Source: Kistimonas asteriae
Lineage (GTDB): Bacteria > Pseudomonadota > Gammaproteobacteria > Pseudomonadales > Endozoicomonadaceae
Direction: 5' to 3'
Length of the DNA stretch: 64,000 nt
Assembly (NCBI RefSeq): GCF_018263925.1
Contig: NZ_JAEVHF010000007.1
Span: 1-64,000, forward strand
Shown here piece after piece: positions 28,262 to 40,436 of the stretch; within the stretch, counting starts at the first letter, position 1; every line of letters begins with the position of its first letter. The notes below the pieces were generated by a model. The model was not told the DNA's origin, did no database searches, and worked only from the letters and a program-made list of their open reading frames with translations. A program made the position numbers and the translations under genes.

Positions 28262-28948
28262 TTACATCAACACAGATAGATCACTAACAACCCAGTCAGG
28301 TTCAGCAGTTTTGATCGGCTGACCATGATTATAGCCATAAGGCAACCCGATCACACGAATGCCTGCTGCTTTAGCCGCAATCACATCATTTTTTGAGTCA
28401 CCCACCATCAACGCCTCTTCAACACTGGCACCACACTGCTCAACTACATGGAGCAACGGTAGCGGATGCGGTTTTTTCTCGGGCAACGTATCGCCACCGA
28501 TCACCTGTGAGAAGAACTGGGTTAACCCTTTTCCTTCCAGCAGCTGGGCAGTGAAATTACCGGATTTATTCGTGACCACAGCCTGCTTCACACCCTGCGC
28601 CTGCATGGCGGTTAGGAACTCAACAACACCGGGATAAACGTCACTGTATTTGCCACAACTGGCACGGTAGGCGTCACAGAAGAGTGCGTAACCCTTTTCA
28701 AACAACGCTTCATCCACCCGGCCCGGCAGGTCACCGTCCATATCATCTGCCAGTGCCCGCTTGACCATCACCGGTACGCCGTTGCCTACCCACAATCGGA
28801 CTTTATCCTCACCCGCCGTAGGCATCTCCAGTTGCGATAGCATCTGATCTATGGACCAGGCCAGATCCGGTACACTGTCAACCAGCGTCCCGTCCAAATC
28901 GTACATGATGACAGCAGGCAAACGGCCAAACAGTTCCAGCAGTTTCAT
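28262..28948 (-). CDS. gph: Phosphoglycolate phosphatase
   Basis: A 228-residue HAD-family hydrolase. Motif I is YDLDGTLVDS (nucleophile and acid aspartates), motif II is VVTNKS, motif III the lysine of EKKPHP, and motif IV VGDSKNDV. The helical cap after motif I is the Gph type. It removes phosphate from 2-phosphoglycolate, for example from oxidative DNA damage. The neighbour rpe fits the common rpe-gph pair. It begins about 110 bases after the rpe stop. Confidence 0.93.
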   Translation of the reverse strand: MKLLELFGRLPAVIMYDLDGTLVDSVPDLAWSIDQMLSQLEMPTAGEDKVRLWVGNGVPVMVKRALADDMDGDLPGRVDEALFEKGYALFCDAYRASCGKYSDVYPGVVEFLTAMQAQGVKQAVVTNKSGNFTAQLLEGKGLTQFFSQVIGGDTLPEKKPHPLPLLHVVEQCGASVEEALMVGDSKNDVIAAKAAGIRVIGLPYGYNHGQPIKTAEPDWVVSDLSVLM

Positions 28949-29058
28949 GGGTATTCCTTACAACAGAAGAAGAACATCAATGAACGATGATGTCGGGTTA
29001 CGTTGATTAACCCGACATCGCTCAAGATTGGATACAGTGAATCGCAAGTAAAGCGGTA

Positions 29059-29733
29059 TTAACCGGCAACGGCAGCCAGCTCATCACGCATCTGGGTGAT
29101 AACCGCCTGATAATCCTTTTGCCCAAAAATGGCAGACCCGGCCACAAAGGTATCAGCGCCGGCGTCGGCAATGTCGCGGATATTCTGCACACAAACACCA
29201 CCGTCCACTTCCAGGCGGATATCCAGACCGCTGTCATCAATCAATTTGCGAACATAGCGCAGTTTATCCAACGTAGACGGAATGAATTTCTGACCACCAA
29301 ACCCCGGATTCACGGACATCAGCAGGATCATATCCAGCCGGTCCATCACATACTCCAGGCAATCCGGTGTTGTCGCCGGGTTCAGCACCAGTCCCGCCTT
29401 GCAGCCACCGTCACGAATCATCTGCAGACTGCGATCCACATGCTCGCTGGCTTCAGGATGGAAGGTAATGTAAGTTGCACCAGCCTCGATAAAATCGCCA
29501 ATCATGCGATCTACCGGTTTAACCATCAGATGCACATCAATGGGTGCCGTGATGCCAAAGTTACGCAGCGCCTTGCATACCATGGGTCCGATGGTCAGAT
29601 TAGGAACATAGTGATTGTCCATAACATCGAAATGGACAATATCCGCACCGGCATCCAGAACAGCCTGAACGTCTTCCCCCAGGCGGGCAAAGTCAGCAGA
29701 CAGAATACTGGGGGCAATGGCGAAAGGTTTCAT
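29059..29733 (-). CDS. rpe: Ribulose-phosphate 3-epimerase
   Basis: A 224-residue TIM-barrel enzyme interconverting ribulose-5-phosphate and xylulose-5-phosphate. Motifs: [15 protein letters not shown] at the start, [12 protein letters not shown] and HLMVKP with metal-binding His/Asp, [12 protein letters not shown] and EVDGGV. The frame is open far upstream, but [15 protein letters not shown] at ATG 29733 with a CGGAG before it is the family start. First gene of rpe-gph. Confidence 0.96.
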   Translation of the reverse strand: MKPFAIAPSILSADFARLGEDVQAVLDAGADIVHFDVMDNHYVPNLTIGPMVCKALRNFGITAPIDVHLMVKPVDRMIGDFIEAGATYITFHPEASEHVDRSLQMIRDGGCKAGLVLNPATTPDCLEYVMDRLDMILLMSVNPGFGGQKFIPSTLDKLRYVRKLIDDSGLDIRLEVDGGVCVQNIRDIADAGADTFVAGSAIFGQKDYQAVITQMRDELAAVAG

Positions 29734-30019
29734 GGAGACTCCGCAGGTGTGTGATTCCGGAAATCCCGCCATTCTACTGCATTCGCCCTCAGGGTTTCTA
29801 ATGCCCGTACTCCCCCTTCTCAATACTGAAAGAAACAGGCCCTTGCTATGGCCCAATCCATCGCCAATCCCTAACTCCCTGTCAGTATTGCTGACAGATT
29901 CTGAACCAAGCAGCTCTTCGCTGACTCCAATCACTGATACCTGGTTTCCAGTAACACGCATAAAACGGTCTACCGGTATCCCCAACAACCCTGATATCCC
30001 CCATTGATTGGAGAAATCT

Positions 30020-30850
30020 ATGACTGAACCCGTTACCTCCCTGAAAAAACAGTTTGCTAACCTGGTTGCAGGCATTGTCTTGTGCCTGTCCATCCCAGGC
30101 ATCAGCCAAGCGAATACAGTCCCCCATACACACCACAGCCACCAACATCCAGTGATCACCTGTAACCAGTTAATGGAACTGCTCTTTCTGGATGACCTCT
30201 GGCCTCGGATTGTGGCCGAGAGAGACCTTGAATCCATGGGCGATTTCTATGATGAGCATTCCATACTGGCTGAATTCCCCTACGACGAAAGCAAGAACCT
30301 CGTTGGCATCGAAACCATTGCCGCCATGTTTGATAATGGGCCATTCAGCCTGCCCGGTGAGCTGTCTCTGAGTACACTCCCTTTAGCCAGAGTGGCCTAT
30401 CAGGATACCGGCCTGATTATCAAGCAGTGGACCATGGTCAATACTGCAGGCTCCTTCCAGGGCATTGCCGTCAAACTACTGAACTATACCGACCACTGGA
30501 ACCGGCTGATTGACCTCGAAGCGGGAGGCCTGGTGGATCTTGCCGATTTCGCTAACACAGACCAGCCCATGGATAACACAGCGTTTGATCATCTTGCTGA
30601 CCACCTGTTATCCGCCGTAGAAAGTGCCAAGGTGATCAACCTTGATAACCAGGATGAAGCCGTTACCTACCCTGATTCAGAATTAACGGTTACTACGCTT
30701 GCCGCCATCCCCAATCAAAACCATGGTTTGCTGATTGCCAAGGTCAGCGATGCCGACCATGAATACCTGACCTTCAACGCCGTAGAAAAGACTGAAAATG
30801 GCTGGCAGGTTGTTATTCAGGCAAGAACAACACTGACAACTGACGAATAA
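30020..30850 (+). CDS. Secreted NTF2/SnoaL-like protein
   Basis: A 276-residue protein with a signal peptide (about residues 1-31, hydrophobic core [17 protein letters not shown]), then a His-rich stretch (HTHHSHQH) that could bind metal. Residues about 45-170 resemble an NTF2/SnoaL-type fold ([21 protein letters not shown] ... GIETIAAMF), a shape used by small-molecule enzymes and binding proteins. The C-terminal 100 residues are not recognised. ATG 30020 has GGAG eight bases upstream; TTG 30008 would add four residues. Monocistronic: it is divergent from rpe and followed by a strong terminator. Function unknown. Confidence 0.65.
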   Translation: MTEPVTSLKKQFANLVAGIVLCLSIPGISQANTVPHTHHSHQHPVITCNQLMELLFLDDLWPRIVAERDLESMGDFYDEHSILAEFPYDESKNLVGIETIAAMFDNGPFSLPGELSLSTLPLARVAYQDTGLIIKQWTMVNTAGSFQGIAVKLLNYTDHWNRLIDLEAGGLVDLADFANTDQPMDNTAFDHLADHLLSAVESAKVINLDNQDEAVTYPDSELTVTTLAAIPNQNHGLLIAKVSDADHEYLTFNAVEKTENGWQVVIQARTTLTTDE

Positions 30851-30859
30851 ACGGAATAA

Positions 30860-30902
30860 TAAAAAAGGGCGCAAACCTGAACGGTGCTGCGCCCTTTTTT
30901 GA
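30860..30902. terminator. bidirectional terminator between the NTF2-like gene and djlA
   Basis: GGGCGCA (30867-30873) pairs with TGCGCCC (30888-30894), flanked by an A6 run on the left and a T6 run on the right. Confidence 0.85.
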
Positions 30903-30913
30903 TTCCATCAATA

Positions 30914-31750
30914 TTATTTTCGCTTTCTTTCTTCCTGAATCAGGTCGTAGGCCGCCTGAATTTCCTGGGTCTTTTTCTTGGCCATTTCCATCATTTCTTC
31001 GGGTAACCCTTTGGCCACCAGCTTGTCAGGATGGTGCTCACTCATCAGCTTCCGGTATGCCCGCTTGACGTCTTTGTCAGACGCATCCGGTGAGACTCCC
31101 AGAGTGGCATAGGCTTCTTTCAGTTTGCTGCGGTTGTCGACGGGCTGACGATAACCATAGTTACCCTGCTGCTGGTAACCGCCACTACCGTTATAACGGC
31201 TGTAGAAGGCACGCTGGGCCTGGAAACGCTGATGCAGAATCTCAAACGTAAACCGGTTAACCCCAAGGTATTCGCAGGCTTCATGCAGCACCTGCATTTC
31301 CGCCGGGCTCAGCTGCCCATCCGCATAAGCTGCCTGGAGCTGCAACTCCATAAACATCTGAACCAGACTGCCGGAACCAGCCGCACGGCGAAACTCCAGC
31401 AATACCCCCCGGATATCACAACCGGGTGTCTTGCCCTGGTTAAACAGGTCAATGGCCTGCTGTCGCTGGTCAGGCGACAGCCGCATCTCATTCATCAGGG
31501 TCGTGGCGACCTGAATTTCTTCTTCATTGACCCGGCCATCCGCCTTGGCCAGCTTGCCCATCACCAGAAAGGTGGCTCTAAAGAACGCCGTCTGGGTCTG
31601 GCGACGGCGCTCACCACTCTGGCCTGCACCATAGACAATCCGGGGCCGCTGACTGGAAATCCAGGCCGCCAGCAAGGCGCCGATCACCGCGCCAAACGAT
31701 CCGCCAAATACAAACCCCAGAAATGCAAATAATAAAATCCTGAACCACAT
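30914..31750 (-). CDS. djlA: Co-chaperone DjlA
   Basis: A 278-residue type III J-protein. One N-terminal glycine-rich membrane helix (about residues 5-30), a central TerB-like domain (about 50-160) and a C-terminal J domain (about 210-276) with the HPD motif in SEHHPDKLV. J domains stimulate DnaK; DjlA acts at the inner face of the membrane. It is the last gene of amgK-murU-djlA and begins three bases after the murU stop. Confidence 0.94.
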   Translation of the reverse strand: MWFRILLFAFLGFVFGGSFGAVIGALLAAWISSQRPRIVYGAGQSGERRRQTQTAFFRATFLVMGKLAKADGRVNEEEIQVATTLMNEMRLSPDQRQQAIDLFNQGKTPGCDIRGVLLEFRRAAGSGSLVQMFMELQLQAAYADGQLSPAEMQVLHEACEYLGVNRFTFEILHQRFQAQRAFYSRYNGSGGYQQQGNYGYRQPVDNRSKLKEAYATLGVSPDASDKDVKRAYRKLMSEHHPDKLVAKGLPEEMMEMAKKKTQEIQAAYDLIQEERKRK

Positions 31751-31753
31751 GTT

Positions 31754-33570
<1,817 letters not shown>

Positions 33571-33850
33571 CAGGCAACGCCTGGAAAAACAAAAAAGAGG
33601 TGGTCACTACTACAGCACCAGCCTGAAAAAGACGTATTGCCCATCGCAAGAACGCTGTCAGCGTACTGTGGCATTTCGGTCCAAATGTGGCTAGCTTATA
33701 TCACCGCTCGGTGCTTCTTCCATTAATCCTACACCACCTGACGGCTATCCCTTATGAAAGCTGGTCCTCGGCTACCGGAATGCTTTATCATGCAGGCCTT
33801 TCAGAGTACAGGCATGTCAACGCCGACAGGATGGCCGGACTGATTACCCA

Positions 33851-36754
33851 ATGGCAAATACACTTTTTACGTTAAAAAACAGGCTACCACTGGTCATCAC
33901 CACCGGACTTCTGGCTGGCCAACCCATCATTCCCCTGTACGCCGCCCAGCCGGACGGCTTGCCGGTCAATACTCAATGGAATTGCAGTACCAGCAGCGAC
34001 GGCGGCTGGCTGTGTGATCAGGGCACCCGCGATATCGGGCCGCTGAAACCCGCGCCGCGGATGCCGATCACACCGTCGCGCCAGAATCGTCTGGCCACTT
34101 CCGTCACCGTCGAAACCGAAACGGTGACCGCCGTTGAAAAACTGCCTGAAGCAGCGGTGGCAACGGGTATTGCAACAACGGCCGCAACCGTCACGGCGGT
34201 TACTAATGAACCGCCTGCGGTCATGAAGACACTGGACTGGGTCTCCCTGACGGCGCTGCCGATCGACCGGCAGTCTGATCGCAACGCACTGCTGTGTGAA
34301 GGCGGCTACCTGGAGCCAGAACGCCCCGGTATGGATTACATCGGAGACCCGGCCGATGCACCGATACTCGCCGCCGCCGATGCCAGCACCTACCAGGAAG
34401 AAGGTTTCGGCACACTGAAAGGCAACGTGGTTATCAACCAGGGCTACCGCCAGATTGAAAGTGATGTCGCCAAGCTGAACCGTAACGAGAATATTGCGGA
34501 TTTTGAAGGTAACGTCGTTATCCGCGAACCCAACCTGTTGATGACCGGCGATGACGCCACCGTCAATATGACCAGCGGTCGCGCCGAAATTACTGACGCC
34601 CAGTACGTGTTCCACCAAGAGCGTATTCGCGGCCAGGCCAGCAAGATTGTCCGCCGAGAGAATGGTGTCATCAATATGGATGACGCCAGTTATACCACCT
34701 GTCCACCAGAAGGTTGTGTCTGGGAACTGAAAGGGCAAGAGGTAGAACTTAACCCATTGACGGGTTTTGGTACGGCGAAGCACGCGACCGTGCGTGTGCA
34801 GGATGTGCCGGTGTTCTATACCCCATACATCTACTTCCCGATTGATGACCGCCGCCAGACCGGCCTGCTCTATCCCACCATTGGCTTTGGCGACAGCGAT
34901 ATCGGGTTTGACTACACCCAGCCCTGGTACTGGAATATCGCCCCCAACTACGATGCCACCATCACACCGCGTTACATGAGCAAGCGGGGGCTGATGCTGG
35001 AAAATGAATTCCGTTACCTGACGGAAGATGCCAAGGGTGAGATCGGTGGCGCCTTCCTGTCCAAGGATCAGCTGAAGGACGAAAACCGTAATTACGACGA
35101 AGACCGCTGGCTGCTCAACTGGCGCCATGAACAGCAGTTGAGCACCAACTGGGATTACAAGATTGACTTTGCCAATGCCAGCGACAAGGACATCCTCAGC
35201 GATTTTGGCACCGGCCTGAAGCTTGGCAGCCAGAGCCCGCTCAACCAGCAGATTACCTCTACCTATTATGGTGGTGGCGACAGTGCGCACCAGTGGCGGT
35301 TGACAGCCAATTTTGAAAAGCTGAAAAACATGTCCATTGACTCGGACGATCCCTACAACCGAGAGCCTCAACTGACCCTGCTGGGCGACTGGGACATGGG
35401 CGCGGGATTCGGATTCAATTACCTGGTAGATTACACCGAGTTTGATCGGGACAAGGACTGGAACTACAAGCGCAAAGTCAAAGATACTGATTTTGACAAA
35501 GAGTACGATATCGAACGCCCTGTTTACGGCGAAGGCTATGGTATCAATAATGCCGTTGGACAACGGTTATACCTGCAGTCGGGCGTGAAATATCGCCTTG
35601 ATCGTACTTACGGGTTCGTTGAGCCAAGTGTCGGATTTTCTCATGTCGGTTATGACCTGAATCGTTTGGACCTTCAGGAGGTTCGCGATCAGATGGGTGA
35701 CCAGAGCCTGAGCAAAAACGATATTGATAGCCCATCAACGACCGCACCTTTCTATGCACTGGACAGCGGCTTGTTCTTCGAGCGGGATGCGGCCTTTGGT
35801 GACATGAAGTTTGTCCAGACGCTGGAGCCACGGGCAAAATATCTGTATGTCCCATACCGTAGCCAACAGAGCCTGAACCCCAGTTTCGACACGTCGGAGA
35901 TGTCTTTCAGTTACGACAGCCTCTGGCGTAACAGTCGCTTCAGTGGTTATGACCGTATTGGCGATACCAACCAGCTCGCATTGGGCGTGACAAGCCGTTT
36001 TCTTGAGGACGATGGTTACGAACGCTTCCGTTTTGGTATCGGACAGATATTCTATTTCCAGAAGCGGAAAGCGTATCTCGACCCCACGCTGAATGTTGAG
36101 GAAAACCCTGACTACAACCAGTCAGAAGCCCAGCGTCGTCTCATAGAAGATAACGAAGCATCGACATCACCATTGGCTACCCAGCTGGTGTGGAATATTC
36201 GTCGTGATCTAAACCTGCGTCAGGACTGGATGTTCAACACCAACCGTGGGCATATCGATGAATATGCACTGGGTCTCCACTATCTACCCAAACAAAACCA
36301 CGCCTTAAATTTCCGTTATCGCTACCGTGACCAGGTTGATCGTACGGTTAAAAATGATGATGGTAACAATATCTGGATTGACCCGACTACGGGAGCCGTT
36401 GTTCCGCCAGGAACCCCCGGCGCTGTGGCCAAGACAACCAGCGGCAACCTGGAAGAAGTCGATGCGTCCTTCCTGATGCCACTGACCACCAACTGGAATA
36501 CCGTTGGACGCTGGACGTACGATATCACCAACTCCCGCAGCATGGAGCGCTCGTTCGGTGTTGAGCGCGAGAGTTGCTGCTACAAGGTTCAGGTCCTGTA
36601 CCGCAACTGGATTGATCCTTATGAGGACATTGATACGGCCAGCTCCAAGCATGGTGTCTTCGTGCAGTTCGTTCTCAAGGGGCTTGGCAGCCTGACCGGC
36701 ACCAAGGTCGAGAGCTTCCTGCAGGATATCGACGGTTACCGTCCAGAGGAATAA
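33851..36754 (+). CDS. lptD: LPS assembly protein LptD
   Basis: A 967-residue outer-membrane beta-barrel that inserts lipopolysaccharide into the outer leaflet with LptE. A signal peptide ends near residue 31. An Ala/Thr/Val-rich linker follows, then the OstA/LptA-like jellyroll (about 175-310), and the C-terminal barrel (about 330-950). Cysteines occur as an N-terminal pair (WNCSTS, WLCDQ) and an adjacent pair (ESCCYKV), as needed for the interdomain disulfides of E. coli LptD. The N-terminal linker is longer than in E. coli but typical of the Pseudomonas group. surA follows directly. Confidence 0.96.
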   Translation: MANTLFTLKNRLPLVITTGLLAGQPIIPLYAAQPDGLPVNTQWNCSTSSDGGWLCDQGTRDIGPLKPAPRMPITPSRQNRLATSVTVETETVTAVEKLPEAAVATGIATTAATVTAVTNEPPAVMKTLDWVSLTALPIDRQSDRNALLCEGGYLEPERPGMDYIGDPADAPILAAADASTYQEEGFGTLKGNVVINQGYRQIESDVAKLNRNENIADFEGNVVIREPNLLMTGDDATVNMTSGRAEITDAQYVFHQERIRGQASKIVRRENGVINMDDASYTTCPPEGCVWELKGQEVELNPLTGFGTAKHATVRVQDVPVFYTPYIYFPIDDRRQTGLLYPTIGFGDSDIGFDYTQPWYWNIAPNYDATITPRYMSKRGLMLENEFRYLTEDAKGEIGGAFLSKDQLKDENRNYDEDRWLLNWRHEQQLSTNWDYKIDFANASDKDILSDFGTGLKLGSQSPLNQQITSTYYGGGDSAHQWRLTANFEKLKNMSIDSDDPYNREPQLTLLGDWDMGAGFGFNYLVDYTEFDRDKDWNYKRKVKDTDFDKEYDIERPVYGEGYGINNAVGQRLYLQSGVKYRLDRTYGFVEPSVGFSHVGYDLNRLDLQEVRDQMGDQSLSKNDIDSPSTTAPFYALDSGLFFERDAAFGDMKFVQTLEPRAKYLYVPYRSQQSLNPSFDTSEMSFSYDSLWRNSRFSGYDRIGDTNQLALGVTSRFLEDDGYERFRFGIGQIFYFQKRKAYLDPTLNVEENPDYNQSEAQRRLIEDNEASTSPLATQLVWNIRRDLNLRQDWMFNTNRGHIDEYALGLHYLPKQNHALNFRYRYRDQVDRTVKNDDGNNIWIDPTTGAVVPPGTPGAVAKTTSGNLEEVDASFLMPLTTNWNTVGRWTYDITNSRSMERSFGVERESCCYKVQVLYRNWIDPYEDIDTASSKHGVFVQFVLKGLGSLTGTKVESFLQDIDGYRPEE

Positions 36755-36770
36755 GTTGAAGAATTTATCA

Positions 36771-38075
36771 ATGAAAGTAATGAAGAACCGACTGTTAGGT
36801 GTACTGCTCCCGGCGGTGATGACCGTCATGGCCATTGCCGGTGCTCCGGCCATGGCCAAAGTTGTCCCGCTTGACCGCATCGTTGCTGTGGTGGACAACG
36901 ATGTCATCATGGAAAGCGATCTTGAAACCCGTCTAAAAGCGGTCAAACGCCAGCTGCAGGAGCGCAATACCGCGCTGCCGCCGGAACATGTGCTGAAGCA
37001 GCAAATCCTGGAGCGGCTGGTGATTGAAAACCTGCAACTCCAGATCGCAGGCCGGACTGGTATCCGTGTCGATGACTGGGCGTTGAATGACGCCATCCGC
37101 TCCATTGCCGAGCGCAACGGCATGACCATCGAGCAGTTCCAGAAGGCGCTGGAAGCCGATGGCCTCAGCTACCGGGAAGCCCGTAACGAGATTCGCCGGG
37201 AAATGCTGATCAACCGGGTGCGTCAGCGCCAGGTGCTGGAGCGTATCCAGGTGACCGACCGTGATATCGACAACTACCTGAATTCCGAGGAAGGCAAACA
37301 GCAACTGGCCGTTGAATACCGTCTTGGCCATATTCTGGTGGCATTGCCGGAAGGTGCCAGCCCCAGCGAAATTCAGGCAGCCAATCGCAAAGCTGACGGG
37401 ATTATTGAACAGCTGAAGAAAGGCGCTGATTTTTCCCAGGTGGCAGTCGCCCAGTCTCAGGGGCAGAAAGCCCTGGAAGGTGGCGACCTTGGCTGGCGTA
37501 AGGCGGACCAGCTGCCCTCCCAGTTCAGCGCAGCGGTCAAGAATCTGCAGAAAGGCGGTATTTCGGCGCCAATTCGCAGCCCCAGCGGTTTCCATATCGT
37601 GAAGCTGCTCGACAAGCGGGGCGATGAAAAACTGCTACAGGAACAGCTCCACGTCCGTCATATCCTGATTCGTCCGAACGAAGTACGCAGTGATTTCGAA
37701 GCCCAGGAAATGGCCAAGAACCTGTACAAGCGCCTTCAGTCTGGTGCCGATTTCGGTGAGCTGGCCCGTGCCTATTCCGATGATACCGGTACGGCCCTGA
37801 ACGGCGGTGACCTGAACTGGGTCAGCCCCAATGACATGGTGCCAGCCTTCCGCGACCAGATGATGAACGTGCCCCAGAATACCGTTTCCATCCCGTTCCG
37901 CAGCCGCTTTGGCTGGCACATCCTCGAAGTGCTCGACAAGCGCAAGGAAGATGTCAGCAGCCGCGTCCAGCGGGCCCGCATCCAGGAAATGCTGAGAAAC
38001 CGCAAATACGAAGAGGAGTTGCAGGTCTGGCTGCGTGAGCTGCGTGATCAGGCTTACGTCGAAATCAAGCTGTGA
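36771..38075 (+). CDS. surA: Periplasmic chaperone/peptidyl-prolyl isomerase SurA
   Basis: A 434-residue periplasmic chaperone for outer-membrane proteins, including LptD. Signal peptide (MKVMKNRLLGVLLPAVMTVM to APAMA), N-terminal chaperone domain with DNDVIMESDLE, two parvulin domains (about 175-275 and 285-385), and a short C-terminal helix. A TTG at 36756 lies closer to AGAGGA and would add five residues; ATG 36771 and ATG 36780 also give signal peptides, so the start is not certain. It lies just after lptD and overlaps pdxA by four bases. Confidence 0.95.
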   Translation: MKVMKNRLLGVLLPAVMTVMAIAGAPAMAKVVPLDRIVAVVDNDVIMESDLETRLKAVKRQLQERNTALPPEHVLKQQILERLVIENLQLQIAGRTGIRVDDWALNDAIRSIAERNGMTIEQFQKALEADGLSYREARNEIRREMLINRVRQRQVLERIQVTDRDIDNYLNSEEGKQQLAVEYRLGHILVALPEGASPSEIQAANRKADGIIEQLKKGADFSQVAVAQSQGQKALEGGDLGWRKADQLPSQFSAAVKNLQKGGISAPIRSPSGFHIVKLLDKRGDEKLLQEQLHVRHILIRPNEVRSDFEAQEMAKNLYKRLQSGADFGELARAYSDDTGTALNGGDLNWVSPNDMVPAFRDQMMNVPQNTVSIPFRSRFGWHILEVLDKRKEDVSSRVQRARIQEMLRNRKYEEELQVWLRELRDQAYVEIKL

Positions 38076-39064
38076 CAGAGCCAACCCTCCCCCGCCTTGC
38101 CATTACCGCCGGGGAACCGGCGGGCATTGGCCCAGATCTGTGCATCTTGCAGGCCAGTCAGCCACGGGATGCACAATTGGTCGTGATCGCTGATCCCGCA
38201 TTGCTGGAACAGCGTGCACACCTGCTGAAAGTTGATGTAAAAATCACGCCATTTGAGCCAGACGCTCCACGCAGGCTGTCCCAGCCGGGCGAAATACAGG
38301 TCATGCCCGTCACATTGGCTGCAGCGTGTACTGCCGGACAACTGGACAGCAACAATAGCGCTTATGTACTGGACACCCTGACCTTGGCAGTCAACGGTTG
38401 CCTGTCCGGCCTGTTTGACGCCATGGTAACTGCACCGGTTCACAAAGGTGTGATCAACGAATCCGGCATCCCTTTCAGCGGCCACACTGAACTGCTGGCT
38501 GAACTGACCCAGACGCCCCGCGTCGTGATGATGCTGGCAACGGATGGACTGCGGGTCGCTCTGGCCACCACCCATCTACCATTGGCAAAGGTTCCTGAAG
38601 CCATTACCGAGCCGTTGCTTGAGGAGGTCATCACCATCCTCCATAACGACCTGCAACAGAAGTTTGGCGTTCCATCCCCCCATATTCTGGTGGCGGGCCT
38701 GAACCCCCATGCCGGCGAAGATGGCCATCTTGGGCGTGAAGAAATTGAGATCATCGAACCGGTACTGACCCGCATGCGGGATCAGGGCATGAACCTGAGC
38801 GGGCCACTGCCTGCTGACACCCTGTTCAACCCGGGACGCCTTGAAAAAGCCGACGCGGTGCTGGCCATGTACCATGACCAGGGTCTGCCGGTATTGAAAT
38901 ACAAAGGTTTCAGCGAAGCGGTGAATGTCACCCTGGGGCTGCCGATTATCCGCACATCCGTCGACCACGGTACTGCGCTTGATTTAGCCGGTACGGGGCT
39001 GGCCAATTGCGGCAGCCTGAATACAGCAATCCGCTATGCGTTGTCTATGATCCAGAGTGCGTAG
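38072..39064 (+). CDS. pdxA: 4-hydroxythreonine-4-phosphate dehydrogenase
   Basis: A 330-residue NAD-dependent enzyme of pyridoxal phosphate synthesis. Motifs: TAGEPAGIGPDL at the start, TAPVHKGVIN, SGHTELLAE (metal-binding His), LNPHAGEDGHLGREE and YHDQGLPVLKY. The start is a GTG in a GTGA overlap with the surA stop, showing coupled translation. Confidence 0.96.
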   Translation: MTEPTLPRLAITAGEPAGIGPDLCILQASQPRDAQLVVIADPALLEQRAHLLKVDVKITPFEPDAPRRLSQPGEIQVMPVTLAAACTAGQLDSNNSAYVLDTLTLAVNGCLSGLFDAMVTAPVHKGVINESGIPFSGHTELLAELTQTPRVVMMLATDGLRVALATTHLPLAKVPEAITEPLLEEVITILHNDLQQKFGVPSPHILVAGLNPHAGEDGHLGREEIEIIEPVLTRMRDQGMNLSGPLPADTLFNPGRLEKADAVLAMYHDQGLPVLKYKGFSEAVNVTLGLPIIRTSVDHGTALDLAGTGLANCGSLNTAIRYALSMIQSA

Positions 39065-39130
39065 TGCGCGATCAGGGCGAGTGCGGTATGATGCGCCGCC
39101 TTGCCCTCCAGGATTTGATACAGGCTGTTC

Positions 39131-39949
39131 ATGAACCATTCCACACCACCCGTTTTTCAGCAGCAGCACAAGGCACGCAAGCGCTTTGGCCAGAACTTCC
39201 TGCATGATCACGGGGTAATCAACCGCATCATTGCCTCTGTATATCCGAAGCCGGGAGACCATGTTGTCGAGATTGGCCCGGGGCAGGGCGCACTGACCGG
39301 TCAATTGCTGGACGGCGCCGGTGAGCTGGATGTCATTGAGCTGGATCGCGACCTGATTCCCTGGTTGAAGCTCCATTTTGGCCTCACCCGCCAATTCAGG
39401 GTGCATGAAGCTGACGCGCTGACCTTTGATTTTCAATCCCTCAAACAAGACGATCGTCCGCTGCGCATTGTGGGTAACCTGCCCTACAATATCTCTACGC
39501 CGCTGATTTTCCACCTGCTCTCCTTTGCCGGTACCGTCAAGGACATGCATTTCATGCTGCAAAAGGAAGTGGTTGAGCGGCTCTGTGCAACGCATGGTGA
39601 CAATCACTATGGTCGCCTGAGTGTGATGGTTCAGTATTATTGCCGTGCCGAATACCTGTTTCAGGTAGGTTCCGGCGCATTCCGCCCCGCGCCGAAGGTG
39701 GATTCCGCGATTGTCCGGCTGACACCCTGGGACGAACTTCCCCACCCCTGTAAGGACGTATCTCTGTTGGAAAGTATCGTCAAAGATGCCTTTGCCATGC
39801 GCCGCAAGACCCTGCGCAACAGCCTGAAAAAACGTATCAGTGCCGATGAGTTGACAGCACTGGATGTTGATCCCTCCATCCGGCCTGAGCATTTGTCTCT
39901 TGAGTCCTTTGTCAGAATTACCGATTATCTAGTTCAGCAACGGCCATAA
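39131..39949 (+). CDS. rsmA: 16S rRNA dimethyladenosine transferase RsmA (KsgA)
   Basis: A 272-residue methyltransferase that dimethylates two adjacent adenosines near the 3' end of 16S rRNA. SAM-binding motifs: FGQNFLHD, EIGPGQGALTGQLL, and the catalytic NLPYNIS. The C-terminal helical domain is complete. The start overlaps no neighbour; a 66-base gap follows pdxA. Gene order surA-pdxA-rsmA-apaG-apaH is the standard gammaproteobacterial block. Confidence 0.97.
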   Translation: MNHSTPPVFQQQHKARKRFGQNFLHDHGVINRIIASVYPKPGDHVVEIGPGQGALTGQLLDGAGELDVIELDRDLIPWLKLHFGLTRQFRVHEADALTFDFQSLKQDDRPLRIVGNLPYNISTPLIFHLLSFAGTVKDMHFMLQKEVVERLCATHGDNHYGRLSVMVQYYCRAEYLFQVGSGAFRPAPKVDSAIVRLTPWDELPHPCKDVSLLESIVKDAFAMRRKTLRNSLKKRISADELTALDVDPSIRPEHLSLESFVRITDYLVQQRP

Positions 39950-39973
39950 ACTCAACAAGCAGAAGAATATTGC

Positions 39974-40363
39974 ATGCCCGGAAGCAACACACAGCAGTAC
40001 CAGATCCGTGTCAGTGTCACCACCGACTACGTCAAGGACCAGTCCGAGCCGGATAACGGCCGCTATGTGTTCGCCTACCATATTACCCTGGAGAATACGG
40101 GTTCTGTGGCCGCCCGCCTGCTAACTCGCCACTGGTACATTACCGATGGTAACCAGCAGGTTCAGGAAGTGGCTGGCGAAGGGGTGGTCGGACAGCAACC
40201 TCACCTGGCGCCAGGTCAGAAATACGCCTACAGCAGCGGCTGCATGCTGGAAACACCGGTTGGCACCATGCACGGCAGCTACCATATGCTGGCGGACGAC
40301 GACCATGAATTTGAGGCGTCTATTCCTGTTTTCACACTCTCAGTCCCCGGCGCTCTGCACTGA
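39974..40363 (+). CDS. apaG: ApaG protein
   Basis: A 129-residue immunoglobulin-like (fibronectin-type) fold protein of the ApaG/DUF525 family: VSVTTDYVKDQSEPDNGRYVFAY ... ITLENTGS ... RHWYITDGN ... GEGVVGQQPHLAPG. Its role is unknown; homologous domains occur in eukaryotic F-box proteins (FBXO3). In bacteria it is normally between rsmA and apaH, as here. Confidence 0.95.
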   Translation: MPGSNTQQYQIRVSVTTDYVKDQSEPDNGRYVFAYHITLENTGSVAARLLTRHWYITDGNQQVQEVAGEGVVGQQPHLAPGQKYAYSSGCMLETPVGTMHGSYHMLADDDHEFEASIPVFTLSVPGALH

Positions 40364-40436
40364 ACACCGGTCATCAAGCAGGAAGCCTGCCAGCCGATAG
40401 TCCCGCAGAGCCTCCCGCTGGTTAAAGAACACCGAT

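Noticed and set aside
33884-35563. 559-codon reading frame opposite lptD
   Set aside because: It is the shadow of the lptD codon bias; lptD itself is beyond doubt.
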